Assembly (NCBI GenBank): GCA_025362355.1
Contig: JANYGT010000065.1
Span: 1-42,678, forward strand
Direction: 5' to 3'
DNA length: 42,678 nt
Origin: Lacisediminihabitans sp.
GTDB lineage: Bacteria > Actinomycetota > Actinomycetes > Actinomycetales > Microbacteriaceae
A program made the translations under genes and the position numbers. The notes beneath the pieces were generated by a model. The model searched no databases. It was not told where the DNA came from and saw only the letters and a list, made by a program, of their open reading frames with translations. Position 1 is the first letter of the stretch. Each line of letters starts with the position of its first letter. This document shows positions 1 to 9,928 of this stretch, one piece after another.

Positions 1-2
1 CT

Positions 3-33
3 GACCAGGCCCAGTCAAAGACCGGGCCTGGTC
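3..33 (-). terminator. Hairpin downstream of rpsB (GACCAGGCCC / GGGCCTGGTC), putative terminator/attenuator
   Basis: 10-bp perfect inverted repeat 16 bp past the rpsB stop codon. Confidence 0.6.
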
Positions 34-48
34 ACAACGGGGAAGAGA

Positions 49-918
49 CTACTTGGTCTCTTCGGCGGGGGCGACGGCCTCAGCGGCGGCTTCGACTGCA
101 ACCTCGGCAACTGCACCCTCGGCGACGACCTCGGCCGCGACGGCCTCGGTCTCACTCGCGGCGAGGAGCTCCTGCTCCCAGGCGGCCAGCGGCTCGACGG
201 CAGAGACGTTTCCGCTCTCCTCCGGCTTTGCGTGGCGCTGGATGAGGCCCTCGGCGGCGGCGTCGGCGATGATACGGGTCAACAGGCCCACGGAGCGGAT
301 GGCGTCGTCGTTGCCCGGGATCGGGTACTGGACGTCGTCCGGGTCGCAGTTCGTGTCGAGGATCGCGATGACGGGGATGCCGAGCTTGTGCGCCTCGTCA
401 ATGGCGAGGTGCTCCTTCTTCGTGTCGACGATCCAGACGGCGGAGGGGGTTTTGGTCAGGTTGCGGATTCCACCGAGGCTCTTCTGCAGCTTGACGAGCT
501 CACGTCGCTGAATGAGGAGTTCCTTCTTGGTGAAGCCACGGGTGGTGTCGTCGAAGTCGACCTCTTCCAGTTCTTTCATGCGCGCGAGGCGCTTGGAGAC
601 CGTCTGGAAGTTGGTGAGCAGTCCACCAAGCCAGCGCTGGTTGACATAGGGCTGGCCGACACGCTGCGCCTGCTCCGCGATGGAGCCCTGTGCCTGCTTC
701 TTCGTTCCGACGAAGAGGATGGTGCCGCCGTGGGCGACCGTCTCCTTCACGTAGTCGTAGGTCTTGTCGATGTACTGCAGCGACTGCTGGAGATCGATGA
801 TGTGGCTTCCCGAACGCTCGGTCAGGATGAAGCGCTTCATCTTCGGATTCCAGCGACGGGTCTGGTGACCGAAGTGGACTCCGCTGTCGAGCAGCTGGCG
901 AATGGTGACGACGGCCAT
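49..918 (-). CDS. rpsB: 30S ribosomal protein S2 (start trimmed to [10 protein letters not shown]), Ala/Glu-rich C-terminal tail
   Basis: Translation [31 protein letters not shown]... is characteristic of uS2. Confidence 0.97.
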   Translation of the reverse strand: MAVVTIRQLLDSGVHFGHQTRRWNPKMKRFILTERSGSHIIDLQQSLQYIDKTYDYVKETVAHGGTILFVGTKKQAQGSIAEQAQRVGQPYVNQRWLGGLLTNFQTVSKRLARMKELEEVDFDDTTRGFTKKELLIQRRELVKLQKSLGGIRNLTKTPSAVWIVDTKKEHLAIDEAHKLGIPVIAILDTNCDPDDVQYPIPGNDDAIRSVGLLTRIIADAAAEGLIQRHAKPEESGNVSAVEPLAAWEQELLAASETEAVAAEVVAEGAVAEVAVEAAAEAVAPAEETK

Positions 919-1261
919 GGCCGATTCCTTCTCCGCGCGCAGGCGACTGCCATGCCTGTGCATGGCGCTGCGCGCTTGTCTCAGTTTTTTCGGGCCCCGG
1001 ACGGGACCTGAACCTGGTGCCCGACACGACGCCCGCCCTCGCATTTCGGTGATGAAACCGGCGAGGGACTGATGGACGCTGTGCCATATTCAGCGAATAT
1101 GTGCGGGCACGCGTAGTCACCCCGCAAGCGAGGTGCTTTCGCAACTATATCACCGGAGGATCGGACGACTCCCCTCCTCCCCCGCCCCCGTTTTCCGTGA
1201 TGATCCCACGGGCCATCGAGGTGCGGCGTCGCCGCTCCCCGGGGCACGGGATGCTACACAG

Positions 1262-1846
1262 ATGTTGTTTCCGCCCGCGGCCGCCCGGAGTACCCGGCTC
1301 GTACTCCTCGCGATCCTGATCGGGCTCGTGGCGGCTCCGTCAACGCACTTTGCTACGGTACCGTCCGCGCACCCTGCCGCGGCGGAAGCAACATCCCGCT
1401 GGAGTTGGCCGATCGCCCCTCCCCATACGATCGTGCGCCCCTTCGTCGCGCCCGTGACCCCGTACGGGGCGGGGCATCGCGGGATCGACATCACCGCGGC
1501 AGCCGACACCATCGTCGTCGCGCCCGATGACGGCGTCGTCTTCTTCGTCGGCGTGGTAGTCGACCGGCCCGTCCTCTCGATCACGCACGCGGGTGGCGTC
1601 GTGTCGAGTTATGAGCCCATGGTCTCGAGCCTTGAGGTCGGCTCGACCGTCCGGCGCGGAGATCCGATCGGTACAGTCACAGTCGGCCACTGCACGGCGA
1701 CCTGCCTGCATCTCGGCGCGCGGCTGCACGGCCAGTACGTGTCACCGCTGAACTACCTCGCCGCCATTCGGCGCGCCGTCTTGCTACCGGTGCGCGCGCG
1801 AGGCCCGTCGGTCGGGCCGCTCCCACCATCCACGGCCTATCGTTAG
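1262..1846 (+). CDS. M23-family (LytM-like) peptidase, secreted; start uncertain
   Basis: Hydrophobic N-terminus, then GAGHRGIDITAAADTIVVAPDDGVV...GHCTATCLHLGARLHG typical of the M23 domain. Confidence 0.8.
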   Translation: MLFPPAAARSTRLVLLAILIGLVAAPSTHFATVPSAHPAAAEATSRWSWPIAPPHTIVRPFVAPVTPYGAGHRGIDITAAADTIVVAPDDGVVFFVGVVVDRPVLSITHAGGVVSSYEPMVSSLEVGSTVRRGDPIGTVTVGHCTATCLHLGARLHGQYVSPLNYLAAIRRAVLLPVRARGPSVGPLPPSTAYR

Positions 1847-1849
1847 GCG

Positions 1850-2209
1850 GTGACCAGTCGACGTGAGGTAGCCCAGCGGCTCGACATCCCTCTCGAGATG
1901 GCAGAGCGTCACGGGATACCGGCACGGATGACAGAGGCCGAATTCGCGGAACTCGACAGCAACCCGCCCGCCTGGCTCCTTCAGTCGCGGGCCAACCGCT
2001 CGAAGACGGCGCGACCGGTCTGGATCACGCTGACCTGCGACATCTGCGGATACAGCGAGACCGCCCGCCCGAAGAAGTGGTGGCCGCAGTTCAGCTACCT
2101 CAGCTGCTCGCACCACGACATCTGGGAGTTACCGGACCCCGCCCCCGGGCTGGCTCGGGAAGAGATCGACGGGATCGGGGCATCCTTCGTCGGTATCGTC
2201 GACCGCTGA
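1850..2209 (+). CDS. Small conserved hypothetical protein with a CDICGY motif
   Basis: 119-aa ORF, uninterrupted, 3 bp after the M23 gene; stop codon lies in the first unit of the 19-bp repeat. Confidence 0.55.
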   Translation: MTSRREVAQRLDIPLEMAERHGIPARMTEAEFAELDSNPPAWLLQSRANRSKTARPVWITLTCDICGYSETARPKKWWPQFSYLSCSHHDIWELPDPAPGLAREEIDGIGASFVGIVDR

Positions 2210-2313
2210 GCCCCTTTCCGAACGCTGAGTCCCATTCCGACCGCTGAGTCCCTTTCCGACCGCTGAGCCTGTTTCCGAACGCTGAGCCCCTTTCCGAACG
2301 CTGAGCCCGTTCC
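2201..2313. repeat. Six tandem 19-bp repeats (consensus GAMCGCTGAGYCCCTTTCC)
   Basis: Six consecutive units, five of 19 bp and one of 18 bp, read directly from sequence. Confidence 0.95.
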
Positions 2314-2325
2314 GGACGGGCGAGT

Positions 2326-3228
2326 TCACGCCCTCGGGTGTGCCGACCGATAGCTCTCCTTCAGCCGCTCGGCCGACACATGCGTGTAGATCTGGGTCGT
2401 ACCGAGGCTCGCGTGGCCGAGCATCTCCTGCACGGCGCGCAGGTCGGCTCCCCCGTCGAGAAGATGCGTGGCGGCGGTGTGCCGCAGTGCGTGCGGACCC
2501 GATCCTCCACCGCCCGGCAGCTCGCCGATCAGCGACGCGACGAGCGTGTAGACGGCCCGGGTACCGATGCGAGCGCCGCGTGCACCGAGGAAGAACGCCG
2601 GCGTCGGCTCAACCGCGAGCTCCCGTCGGGCACGGACCAGATAGTCGACGATCGCATTCTTCGCCGGAACGCCGAAGGGCACCACCCGTTCCTTCGATCC
2701 CTTCCCGAGCACCCGCACCGTCAGCCGATCGAGATCGATGCTCCCGAGGTCGAGCCCGGTGAGCTCGCTCACGCGCAGCGCTGAGGCGTAGAGAAGCTCG
2801 ATGATCGCCAGGTCACGGATCGCCGCCGGGTCACCATCGAGCGTGCGCGTCGAGAGTCCGGCGAGGATCCCATCCATCTGCACGCGGGTGAGCACCCGCG
2901 GAAGGTGCTGGTCGGCTTTCGGCGCCCTCAGTCGTGCCGCCGCATCCGACGGAACGATTCCCGACCGGGCGAGCCACGACGTGAGCGCCCTGACCGCGGC
3001 GGATCTCCGCGCGAGAGTTGTCTTCGCGAGACCTGACTTGGATCCGCTCCACAGCCAGTCGCGCAGCAGCTCGAGGTCAAGGTCTCCCGCGTCCGTGATG
3101 CCCCGACCGTCAGCGAACTCGGCAAGGCGGGTGAGGTCGGACCGATAGGAACGAACGGTGTGCGCGCTGAATCCGCGTTCGACAGAGAGATGGGCCGCGA
3201 AGTCATCGACGGCGCGTTCGAGATGCAC
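2326..3228 (-). CDS. xerC: Tyrosine recombinase, XerC-like
   Basis: C-terminal [46 protein letters not shown]. Confidence 0.92.
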   Translation of the reverse strand: MHLERAVDDFAAHLSVERGFSAHTVRSYRSDLTRLAEFADGRGITDAGDLDLELLRDWLWSGSKSGLAKTTLARRSAAVRALTSWLARSGIVPSDAAARLRAPKADQHLPRVLTRVQMDGILAGLSTRTLDGDPAAIRDLAIIELLYASALRVSELTGLDLGSIDLDRLTVRVLGKGSKERVVPFGVPAKNAIVDYLVRARRELAVEPTPAFFLGARGARIGTRAVYTLVASLIGELPGGGGSGPHALRHTAATHLLDGGADLRAVQEMLGHASLGTTQIYTHVSAERLKESYRSAHPRA

Positions 3229-3299
3229 CGGTCCATCGTCGCCCCGCCGCGCGGGGCTTGGGTGTTCGGCGCGCCCGGGCAGCAGCTCTTGCGTACCGC

Positions 3300-4253
3300 T
3301 CAGTTGTCGGCGGTGAGGGCGGCGCGCTCCTCGTCGGTGAGCACCGCGGTCTTGTTCGAGAACACCTCGAGTCGACGCTCCGGCGTCATCTCGCCGATTC
3401 GATCCATGAAGACGCCGCTGAAGCCGGTGACCTCCGCGAACTGGGCGAGCGGCACGACGGAGTGCACTATGCGGTCGCCGTAGACGTGGACGAAGTTGAA
3501 TGCCTGGGCCCCATCGACACCGGAGAGACCGTTCTGAGGAACCGTGAGATCCATCGTGTAGCAGGTCGCTGCGGCCACGGAGACGGGAATTCCGGCGAAC
3601 ATGCTGTGGGTCGTGTAGTGCAGATGGCCACCGAGGATGCCGCGCACGTCGGTGCCGCGGATGATATCGGCAAGTCGATCCTGCCCCTGCAGCTCGATGA
3701 GCGCCATCAGGTCGATCGGGGTGGGGATCGGTGGATGATGCAGCGCGAGCAATGTTCCGTGCGGAGCCCGCGTCGCCAGAATGTCGGCGAGCCAGGCGAG
3801 TTGCCCGTCGGTCATCGCCCCGTGGTGGTAGCCGGGAACCGTCGAGTCGAAGGAGATGATTCGGAGTCCGTTGACGTCGTACACACGGTCCTGCGGATGC
3901 TCGGTCGCTGCTGCCTCGGTCGTCTCTTCATCGAGCAGTTCGGTAGCGAAACGGAAGCGTTCGTCGTGGTTGCCCATCACCCAGACCACCTGGGAGCCCA
4001 TGCGTTCCGCGGCGGGCTCGACTATCGCTCGGAGTCGCCGGTAGGCATCCGGTTCGCCGAGGTCGGCGAGGTCGCCGGTGAACACGATCGCCTCGGGGCG
4101 GGTGCCGGATTTCTCGAGCAGCTCTATCGCTCTGAGCAGGTTCTCGTGGCTCTGGATCTTGCCATAGAGCGGGCGGTTGCCCCCGAGGAAGTGGGTGTCG
4201 CTGACGTGCGCGATCACGTGCACTGGCTCGGGATACTGTCCGAATTGGGTCAC
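3300..4253 (-). CDS. Calcineurin-like metallophosphoesterase, CpdA-like 3',5'-cyclic-nucleotide phosphodiesterase
   Basis: Motifs [28 protein letters not shown]. Confidence 0.88.
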   Translation of the reverse strand: MTQFGQYPEPVHVIAHVSDTHFLGGNRPLYGKIQSHENLLRAIELLEKSGTRPEAIVFTGDLADLGEPDAYRRLRAIVEPAAERMGSQVVWVMGNHDERFRFATELLDEETTEAAATEHPQDRVYDVNGLRIISFDSTVPGYHHGAMTDGQLAWLADILATRAPHGTLLALHHPPIPTPIDLMALIELQGQDRLADIIRGTDVRGILGGHLHYTTHSMFAGIPVSVAAATCYTMDLTVPQNGLSGVDGAQAFNFVHVYGDRIVHSVVPLAQFAEVTGFSGVFMDRIGEMTPERRLEVFSNKTAVLTDEERAALTADN

Positions 4254-4304
4254 ACTGCAAGCCTAGGGCCGGGCACCGGCGGTGGTCTCTATGCCCGACC
4301 TCAC

Positions 4305-5594
4305 TCAGCCCGTCTTCTTGACCCAGCCCTTCTCACGCTCGCCGACGGTGCTGTCGAGACCGAGCACCCCGAGAATCGACTGCACCGAGGAGATCGACAG
4401 TCCGGACCGTTCGGCGACCTCGGAGGCTGTTCGCGCCGCCCGGTGGCTGAGCGCATCCAGCACCCGTGTCTGATCGGACGATCCGCGCGCGGATCCGCCG
4501 CGGTCGGCATCCGCATGATCGGCACTCTGGAGGCCGCCGACCGGGAACGGCACGAGCTCGGCCATCTCCTCCGCGTTCGTCACGAGAACGGCGGTGAAAT
4601 CGCGGATGAGCCTGTGACAGCCGGCCGAAGCCGCGCTCGTCACCGGACCGGGCATCGCCCCGAGTGGCCGCCCGAGGGTGGATGCGTGGCCTGCGGTGTT
4701 CAGCGATCCCGAGCGCCAGCCGGCCTCGAGCACGACCGTGGCGAGACTCGCGGCGGCGATCAGCCTGTTCCGTTGCAGAAAGCGCCATTTCGTCGGAGGA
4801 CTGCCGCAGGGGAGTTCGGAGAGCACGACACCGGATTCCACGATGCGGGCGAGAAGCGCATCGTGCCCGCTCGGGTAGAAACGGTCGACACCACCGGCGA
4901 GGAAGGCGATCGTCTGCCCCGAGCTCGCGAGGGCGGCGCGGTGGGCCATCCCGTCGATTCCGTAGGCGGCTCCGGAGACGATCGAGAACCCTCGATCGAC
5001 GAGGCCGGCCGATGCTTCCATCGTCACATGCTCGCCGTATCCGGTCGCCGCTCGTGCGCCGACGAGCGCGATCGACCGCTCGAGGCTCGTGAGGGCCGCG
5101 TCATTTCCGCGAACCCAGAGCGCGATCGGGGCGTGCTCCGCGAGGTCGGCGAAGCCGGCCGGCCAACCCTCGTCTCCCGGCACTCGAAGCCGAACCGAGT
5201 ATCGCGCAGCCTGCCGAAGTGCTGTGATGGCGACGCTCGACTTCACCCTCGGATGCCAGCGCGTGAGCGCGGAATCGAGATCATCGACTGTGGGCGCTGT
5301 CTCGCCGGCATTCGCCAGCTGCGCGGCGATCTTTCCGGGCGAATGCTGCTCGACGACCGCTGCGAGTGCTGCGGAAGCGCCGAGGGCAGCGACGAGCACC
5401 CCGGCGATGCGATCCCCTGGTTCCGCTATGCCGGTCCAGCTCGCTCGCGCAAATCGATCTTCGAGCTCGGGGCGGGGCAGGTCTCCGGCGAGGTTTCGCA
5501 GCAGTGGAAGCAGGGCGGAGTCATCGATTCCGAACATCGTTCTGACGCCGGCCACGGTCGCAACGTCGGGGCTGAGCGCCGTTTCGTCGTTCAC
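4305..5594 (-). CDS. dprA: DNA-processing protein DprA
   Basis: Rossmann-like core IALVGARAATGYGEHVTMEASAGLVDRGFSIVSGAAYGIDGMAHRAAL. Confidence 0.93.
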   Translation of the reverse strand: MNDETALSPDVATVAGVRTMFGIDDSALLPLLRNLAGDLPRPELEDRFARASWTGIAEPGDRIAGVLVAALGASAALAAVVEQHSPGKIAAQLANAGETAPTVDDLDSALTRWHPRVKSSVAITALRQAARYSVRLRVPGDEGWPAGFADLAEHAPIALWVRGNDAALTSLERSIALVGARAATGYGEHVTMEASAGLVDRGFSIVSGAAYGIDGMAHRAALASSGQTIAFLAGGVDRFYPSGHDALLARIVESGVVLSELPCGSPPTKWRFLQRNRLIAAASLATVVLEAGWRSGSLNTAGHASTLGRPLGAMPGPVTSAASAGCHRLIRDFTAVLVTNAEEMAELVPFPVGGLQSADHADADRGGSARGSSDQTRVLDALSHRAARTASEVAERSGLSISSVQSILGVLGLDSTVGEREKGWVKKTG

Positions 5595-5646
5595 AGTTCT
5601 CTCCTCATGGTTTTCTCCTCACAGGTCAGTGCTCACAGTTCGGTTC

Positions 5647-7176
5647 TCACAGGGCTCGCCTCAGGTACAGCGCGCGGCCGATCTGGTCGGCGCCGGGCCG
5701 GGTCGCGCCGTCCAGATCTGCAAGAGTCCAGCCGAGCCGCAGCACGCGGTCGTAGCCGCGCATGGTGAGACCACCCCGCTCGAGCGCGCGGTCGATCGAC
5801 GCGGTGGTCGCCGGACCGAGACGGCGCTCCGGGGCACGCAGCCACGCCCCCGGCACCTGCGAGTTCAGCCGCCAGGGCGTCTCCTTCAGGCGTTCCGCCG
5901 CGACGGCCCGCGCGGCGACGACGCGAGCGCGTGCATCCATGGTCGCGAGCCTCGGTGTGTCGCCGTCGAGGCGAAGTCTGGCCGCCGTCACCCGAGCGAT
6001 GCGCAACTGGATGTCGATGCGGTCGAGCAGCGGACCCGACAGCCTTCCGAGGTACCGGCGCCGCGACATCGGTGGGCAGACGCATTCGGAGTCCGACGCA
6101 CCGTACTGCCCGCAGGGGCAGGGATTGGCGGCGAGCACGAGCTGGAACTTCGCGGGAAAGTGCGCGATCGCATTCGCCCGGTGGATGCTGATGACCCCGG
6201 CCTCGAGCGGCTGCCGCAGCGCATCGAGAACGGCCGGCGAGAACTCGGGGGCCTCGTCCATGAAGAGCACCCCGTGCGACGCCCGCGCGGCAGCACCCGG
6301 CCGGATGACCCCGCCGCCACCGCAGACGAGGGAGGCAGCGGTCGCCGTATGGTGAGGTGCCTCGAGCGGCGGGCGGGTCACGAGCGACGCTCCGACCGGG
6401 ATGCCGGCAAGGGAGCGCAGGGAACTCACCTCGAGCGCCTGCTCGGCATCGAGATCCGGAAGAAGCCCCGGCAGCCTCGACGCGAGCATCGTCTTGCCGG
6501 CTCCCGGGGGGCCGAGCAGGAAGACGTGGTGTCCGCCGGCCGCTGCGACGAGCATCGCCTCGATCGCGTCGTCGTTTCCGACGATGTCGGCAAGCTCGAG
6601 CAATTCCTCCTGCTGTTCGATCGCTTTCGGAACGAAGAGCGGTTCGACGACGATCGGCTCGAACTGCCCGCCGTGCCAGATCGCCGCATCTCGGAGCGAG
6701 GCGACGCCGATGACCCGGATTCCGGGCACAAGGGCGGCCTCGTCGGCATTGCCGCTCGGCACCATGACGATACCTGCACCCGCCCGGGCGGCGGCGAGCA
6801 CCGCCGGGAGAATGCCGGTCGTCGGGCGAAGCCGACCGTCGAGTCCGAGTTCGCCGAGGTGCACCACCCGTTCGACCGATTCGGCGGAGACCGTCCCGTC
6901 GGCGGCGAGGATCGCGACCGCGATGGCGAGGTCGAATACCGAGCCGTGTTTCGGGAGCGATGCGGGCGACAGGTTGACGGTGATCTTGCGGGTCGGCAGC
7001 CCGCATCCAGAGTTCGCGGCCGCCGCGCGCACCCGGTCGCGCGCCTCGCCGAGCGAGGCATCCGGTAGTCCGATCAGCACGAATCCGGGGAGGTTCGCTG
7101 ACAGATCTGCTTCGACCTGCACGAGTGAGCCGCTCAGGCCGAGCAGCGCGACGGCGGAGGTACGGGCGACACTCAT
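5647..7176 (-). CDS. comM: YifB/ComM family Mg-chelatase-like AAA ATPase (start trimmed to MSVARTSAVALLGLSG)
   Basis: LLGPPGAGKTMLASRLPGLLPDL, FMDEAPEF, ANPCPCG; ATGA overlap with yraN. Confidence 0.92.
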   Translation of the reverse strand: MSVARTSAVALLGLSGSLVQVEADLSANLPGFVLIGLPDASLGEARDRVRAAAANSGCGLPTRKITVNLSPASLPKHGSVFDLAIAVAILAADGTVSAESVERVVHLGELGLDGRLRPTTGILPAVLAAARAGAGIVMVPSGNADEAALVPGIRVIGVASLRDAAIWHGGQFEPIVVEPLFVPKAIEQQEELLELADIVGNDDAIEAMLVAAAGGHHVFLLGPPGAGKTMLASRLPGLLPDLDAEQALEVSSLRSLAGIPVGASLVTRPPLEAPHHTATAASLVCGGGGVIRPGAAARASHGVLFMDEAPEFSPAVLDALRQPLEAGVISIHRANAIAHFPAKFQLVLAANPCPCGQYGASDSECVCPPMSRRRYLGRLSGPLLDRIDIQLRIARVTAARLRLDGDTPRLATMDARARVVAARAVAAERLKETPWRLNSQVPGAWLRAPERRLGPATTASIDRALERGGLTMRGYDRVLRLGWTLADLDGATRPGADQIGRALYLRRAL

Positions 7177-7532
7177 CAGAACACCCTGCGGAGGTGCTCG
7201 ACCGTCGGTTCGCCGATGCGCGGGGCGATGACCGCGACGGCGTCGATGCGGATGTGGTCCCACGAGCCGGGATGAGCGTCGCACCAGGCGGCGGCCAGTC
7301 GGCGCAGGCGGGCGAGCTTCTGGGTGGTGATGGCCTCCAGCGGATGTCCGAAGGCGACACTCGTCCGTGTCTTCACCTCGACGAATACCGTTTCGCTCCC
7401 ATCGACGACGACGATGTCGATCTCCCCCTGGGCGCAGCGCCAATTGCGGTCGATCACGAGCATCCCCGCTGTCGTCAACGCGGCAGCGGCGATGTCTTCA
7501 CCCCGTCTGCCGAGCACGTCTTTCGCAGCCAT
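7176..7532 (-). CDS. YraN family endonuclease-like protein
   Basis: MAAKDVLGRRGEDIAAAALTTAGMLVIDRNWRCAQGEIDIVVVDGSETVFVEVKTRT; AGGAGG upstream of ATG. Confidence 0.92.
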   Translation of the reverse strand: MAAKDVLGRRGEDIAAAALTTAGMLVIDRNWRCAQGEIDIVVVDGSETVFVEVKTRTSVAFGHPLEAITTQKLARLRRLAAAWCDAHPGSWDHIRIDAVAVIAPRIGEPTVEHLRRVF

Positions 7533-7768
7533 GGCCACCTCCTGAGAGCAGCATGGCGAACCGGATCCCTGTGCGAGACGCGACGGCGCGAGCCGGGGGA
7601 AACCTCGCCGAAGACAACTCTCCGGGAGGAGTAGAGGCGGCGCGACGATCGTCGTGTTCACCGCTGGTTCACCTCCGTGTCGCTCGCGCGCCCCGCGATC
7701 CGCCACACGCCGTTCGCCTCGGGGGAGGTTGATTGACCCCGCACCGAACAATCGGAAAGGTCTGAACC

Positions 7769-9928
7769 GTGAGCACCGACAAGCCAGAGAACTCCTCCCC
7801 CGAAGCGCAGATCGGCGCGACACCGAGCGCCGACGCCATAGCGGATGCCGAACGCATCGCTCCGCGCGGACTCTCGCGGCGCGCGGTGCTCGGCCTCGGT
7901 ACCGCCGGCGCCGTCGCCGCGGGAATCACCTCGGCCTTCGGGCCGGGCGCGAATCGAGCGGATGCGCTGCCGACGACCCGGTCCCACCTGACCGGCACCC
8001 TCGCCGACGTGAAGCACGTCGTCGTGCTCATGCAGGAGAACCGGTCGTTCGACCACTACTACGGCACTCTGCCGGGCGTGCGGGGCTTCAGCGACAAGCA
8101 GGTGCTCGAGTACCAGAACGGCACGACGATCTTCCAGCAGCCCGATCCGACGAGAGCCGATGGCGGGATGCTCGTGCCGTTCCGCCTGGACACCGGCAGG
8201 TACAACGCCCAGAATGCGGGCGGGCTCGACCACTCCTGGACGGGTGGTCACGCCGCCTGGAATCACGGCGCCTGGGACCGCTGGGTGAGCGTGAAAGGGG
8301 AGCAGACGATGGGTTTCTTCACCTCCGACGACCTGCCGTACCACCACGATCTGGCCTCGGAGTTCACGATCTGCGACCAGTACCACTGCTCACTCAACGG
8401 CCCGACGACCCCGAATCGCGTCTTCCAGTGGTCGGGCACGAATAACCCTCAGGGCGGACGCGGCGGCCCGGCGATCGACAATCCGCCCGACTACAACCCG
8501 GTCTACAGCTGGGGCACCTATCCCGAGCAGCTGCAGAACGGCGGGGTGACCTGGAAGGTGTTCGCGAACGACGAGGTCGGTGATGGCGCCAACGGCCTGG
8601 TCGGCGATTACGGCGACAACCCGCTCTGGCTCTTCACGGCCTATCACGACTCACTCGCGTCAACCGATCCGGCCGTCCAGCAGCTCGCCGTTGACGGTGG
8701 ACTGCACGGTGGAACCTGGAAAGCGGATTCCGGTCTCGGCAACAACGTGCACCATGTGCTCGCCGAGTTCGAGGCCGCCTGTGCCGCGGGCACGCTTCCG
8801 CAGGTCTCGTACATCGTCGCTCCGTACAGCTGGTGCGAGCATCCATCCGCAAGTCCCGACTATGGCGCCGTGTACCAGAACGCCGTCGTTCAGGCCCTCT
8901 TCGCGAATCCCGCGCTCTGGGAATCGACGGTGTTACTCATCAACTACGACGAGAACGACGGCTATTTCGACCACGTGATGCCGCCGTTCCCCGAGGCGGG
9001 AACCGCTGACGAGTTCGTCGCGGGCCTTCCTGTCGGATTCGGTACCCGGGTTCCGATGACCGTCGTGTCGCCGTGGAGTCGCGGGGGCTGGGTGAACTCG
9101 CAGGTATTCGACCACACCTCGGTCATCAGGTTCATCGAGACCTGGACAGGCGTCAGAGACCACAACATCTCCGACTGGCGGAGGGCGGTGAGCGGCGACC
9201 TCACCTCCTGTTTCGACTTCACGAAGCCGGACTTCTCGATCCCGCGGCTCACCGACACCTCGAAGCTGCAGGCGGCGGCGATCGCGGATGGCGCCAAGCC
9301 CCCTGTCGCGGCTCCGGCTGTCGGGGCGCAGCTGATGCCGACACAGGACGCGGCCGCACGCAGGCATCGTCCGCTCCCGTATCAGCAGAACGCCAACGTC
9401 ACCGTCGACCGTTCGACCGGCTCGGTCACCCTCGCCATGAACAACACCGGGGATGCCGCGGTGTCGATGGCCGTCTACCCGAATGCCCACCTGCCGTTTC
9501 TTGCGACACCGTTCACCGTGTCGAAGACGAGGCCGGCGAGCTATCGCTGGGATGCGCTGCTCACCGGCGGCCACTACGACTTCAGCGCCTACGGGCCCAA
9601 CCGTTTTCTTCGCAGATTCGCCGGCAGCCTGCACCCCGCCGAAGGGGGACCTGCGGTCAGCGCGGAAGTCGTCGGCGGACGCGAGCGCGCGCTGCGTCTC
9701 ACCCTCGAGAATCTCGGGTCGGGCGACATCCACTTCTCTCTGACCGGGCACGATTTCGTCTCGGACCGCAAGGACGTCCTGGTGAAGAGCCGGCGCTCAC
9801 GCGTCATCGAGTGGGAGCTGAGCGACGGGTACTACGACGTCGTCGTCACGACCGATACGGACGCGGTGTTCCGCTACCGCTTCGCCGGGCACATTGAAAA
9901 GCGCTCGTCGGCTGGTCACACCGACTAG
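7769..9928 (+). CDS. Phospholipase C-like phosphoesterase with Tat-like signal
   Basis: RRAVLGLGTAGAVAAG signal; VKHVVVLMQENRSFDHYYGTLPGVRGF; C-terminal DUF756-like repeats. Confidence 0.9.
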   Translation: MSTDKPENSSPEAQIGATPSADAIADAERIAPRGLSRRAVLGLGTAGAVAAGITSAFGPGANRADALPTTRSHLTGTLADVKHVVVLMQENRSFDHYYGTLPGVRGFSDKQVLEYQNGTTIFQQPDPTRADGGMLVPFRLDTGRYNAQNAGGLDHSWTGGHAAWNHGAWDRWVSVKGEQTMGFFTSDDLPYHHDLASEFTICDQYHCSLNGPTTPNRVFQWSGTNNPQGGRGGPAIDNPPDYNPVYSWGTYPEQLQNGGVTWKVFANDEVGDGANGLVGDYGDNPLWLFTAYHDSLASTDPAVQQLAVDGGLHGGTWKADSGLGNNVHHVLAEFEAACAAGTLPQVSYIVAPYSWCEHPSASPDYGAVYQNAVVQALFANPALWESTVLLINYDENDGYFDHVMPPFPEAGTADEFVAGLPVGFGTRVPMTVVSPWSRGGWVNSQVFDHTSVIRFIETWTGVRDHNISDWRRAVSGDLTSCFDFTKPDFSIPRLTDTSKLQAAAIADGAKPPVAAPAVGAQLMPTQDAAARRHRPLPYQQNANVTVDRSTGSVTLAMNNTGDAAVSMAVYPNAHLPFLATPFTVSKTRPASYRWDALLTGGHYDFSAYGPNRFLRRFAGSLHPAEGGPAVSAEVVGGRERALRLTLENLGSGDIHFSLTGHDFVSDRKDVLVKSRRSRVIEWELSDGYYDVVVTTDTDAVFRYRFAGHIEKRSSAGHTD

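Noticed and set aside
2201-2313. CRISPR-like array interpretation
   Set aside because: Units are contiguous with no spacers and no cas genes nearby.
3258-5768. 836-aa plus-strand ORF
   Set aside because: Antisense to clear cpdA-like and dprA genes; low-complexity high-GC shadow ORF with no recognisable domain.
5089-7068. 659-aa plus-strand ORF
   Set aside because: Antisense to dprA/comM; Arg/Ser/Pro-rich shadow ORF.
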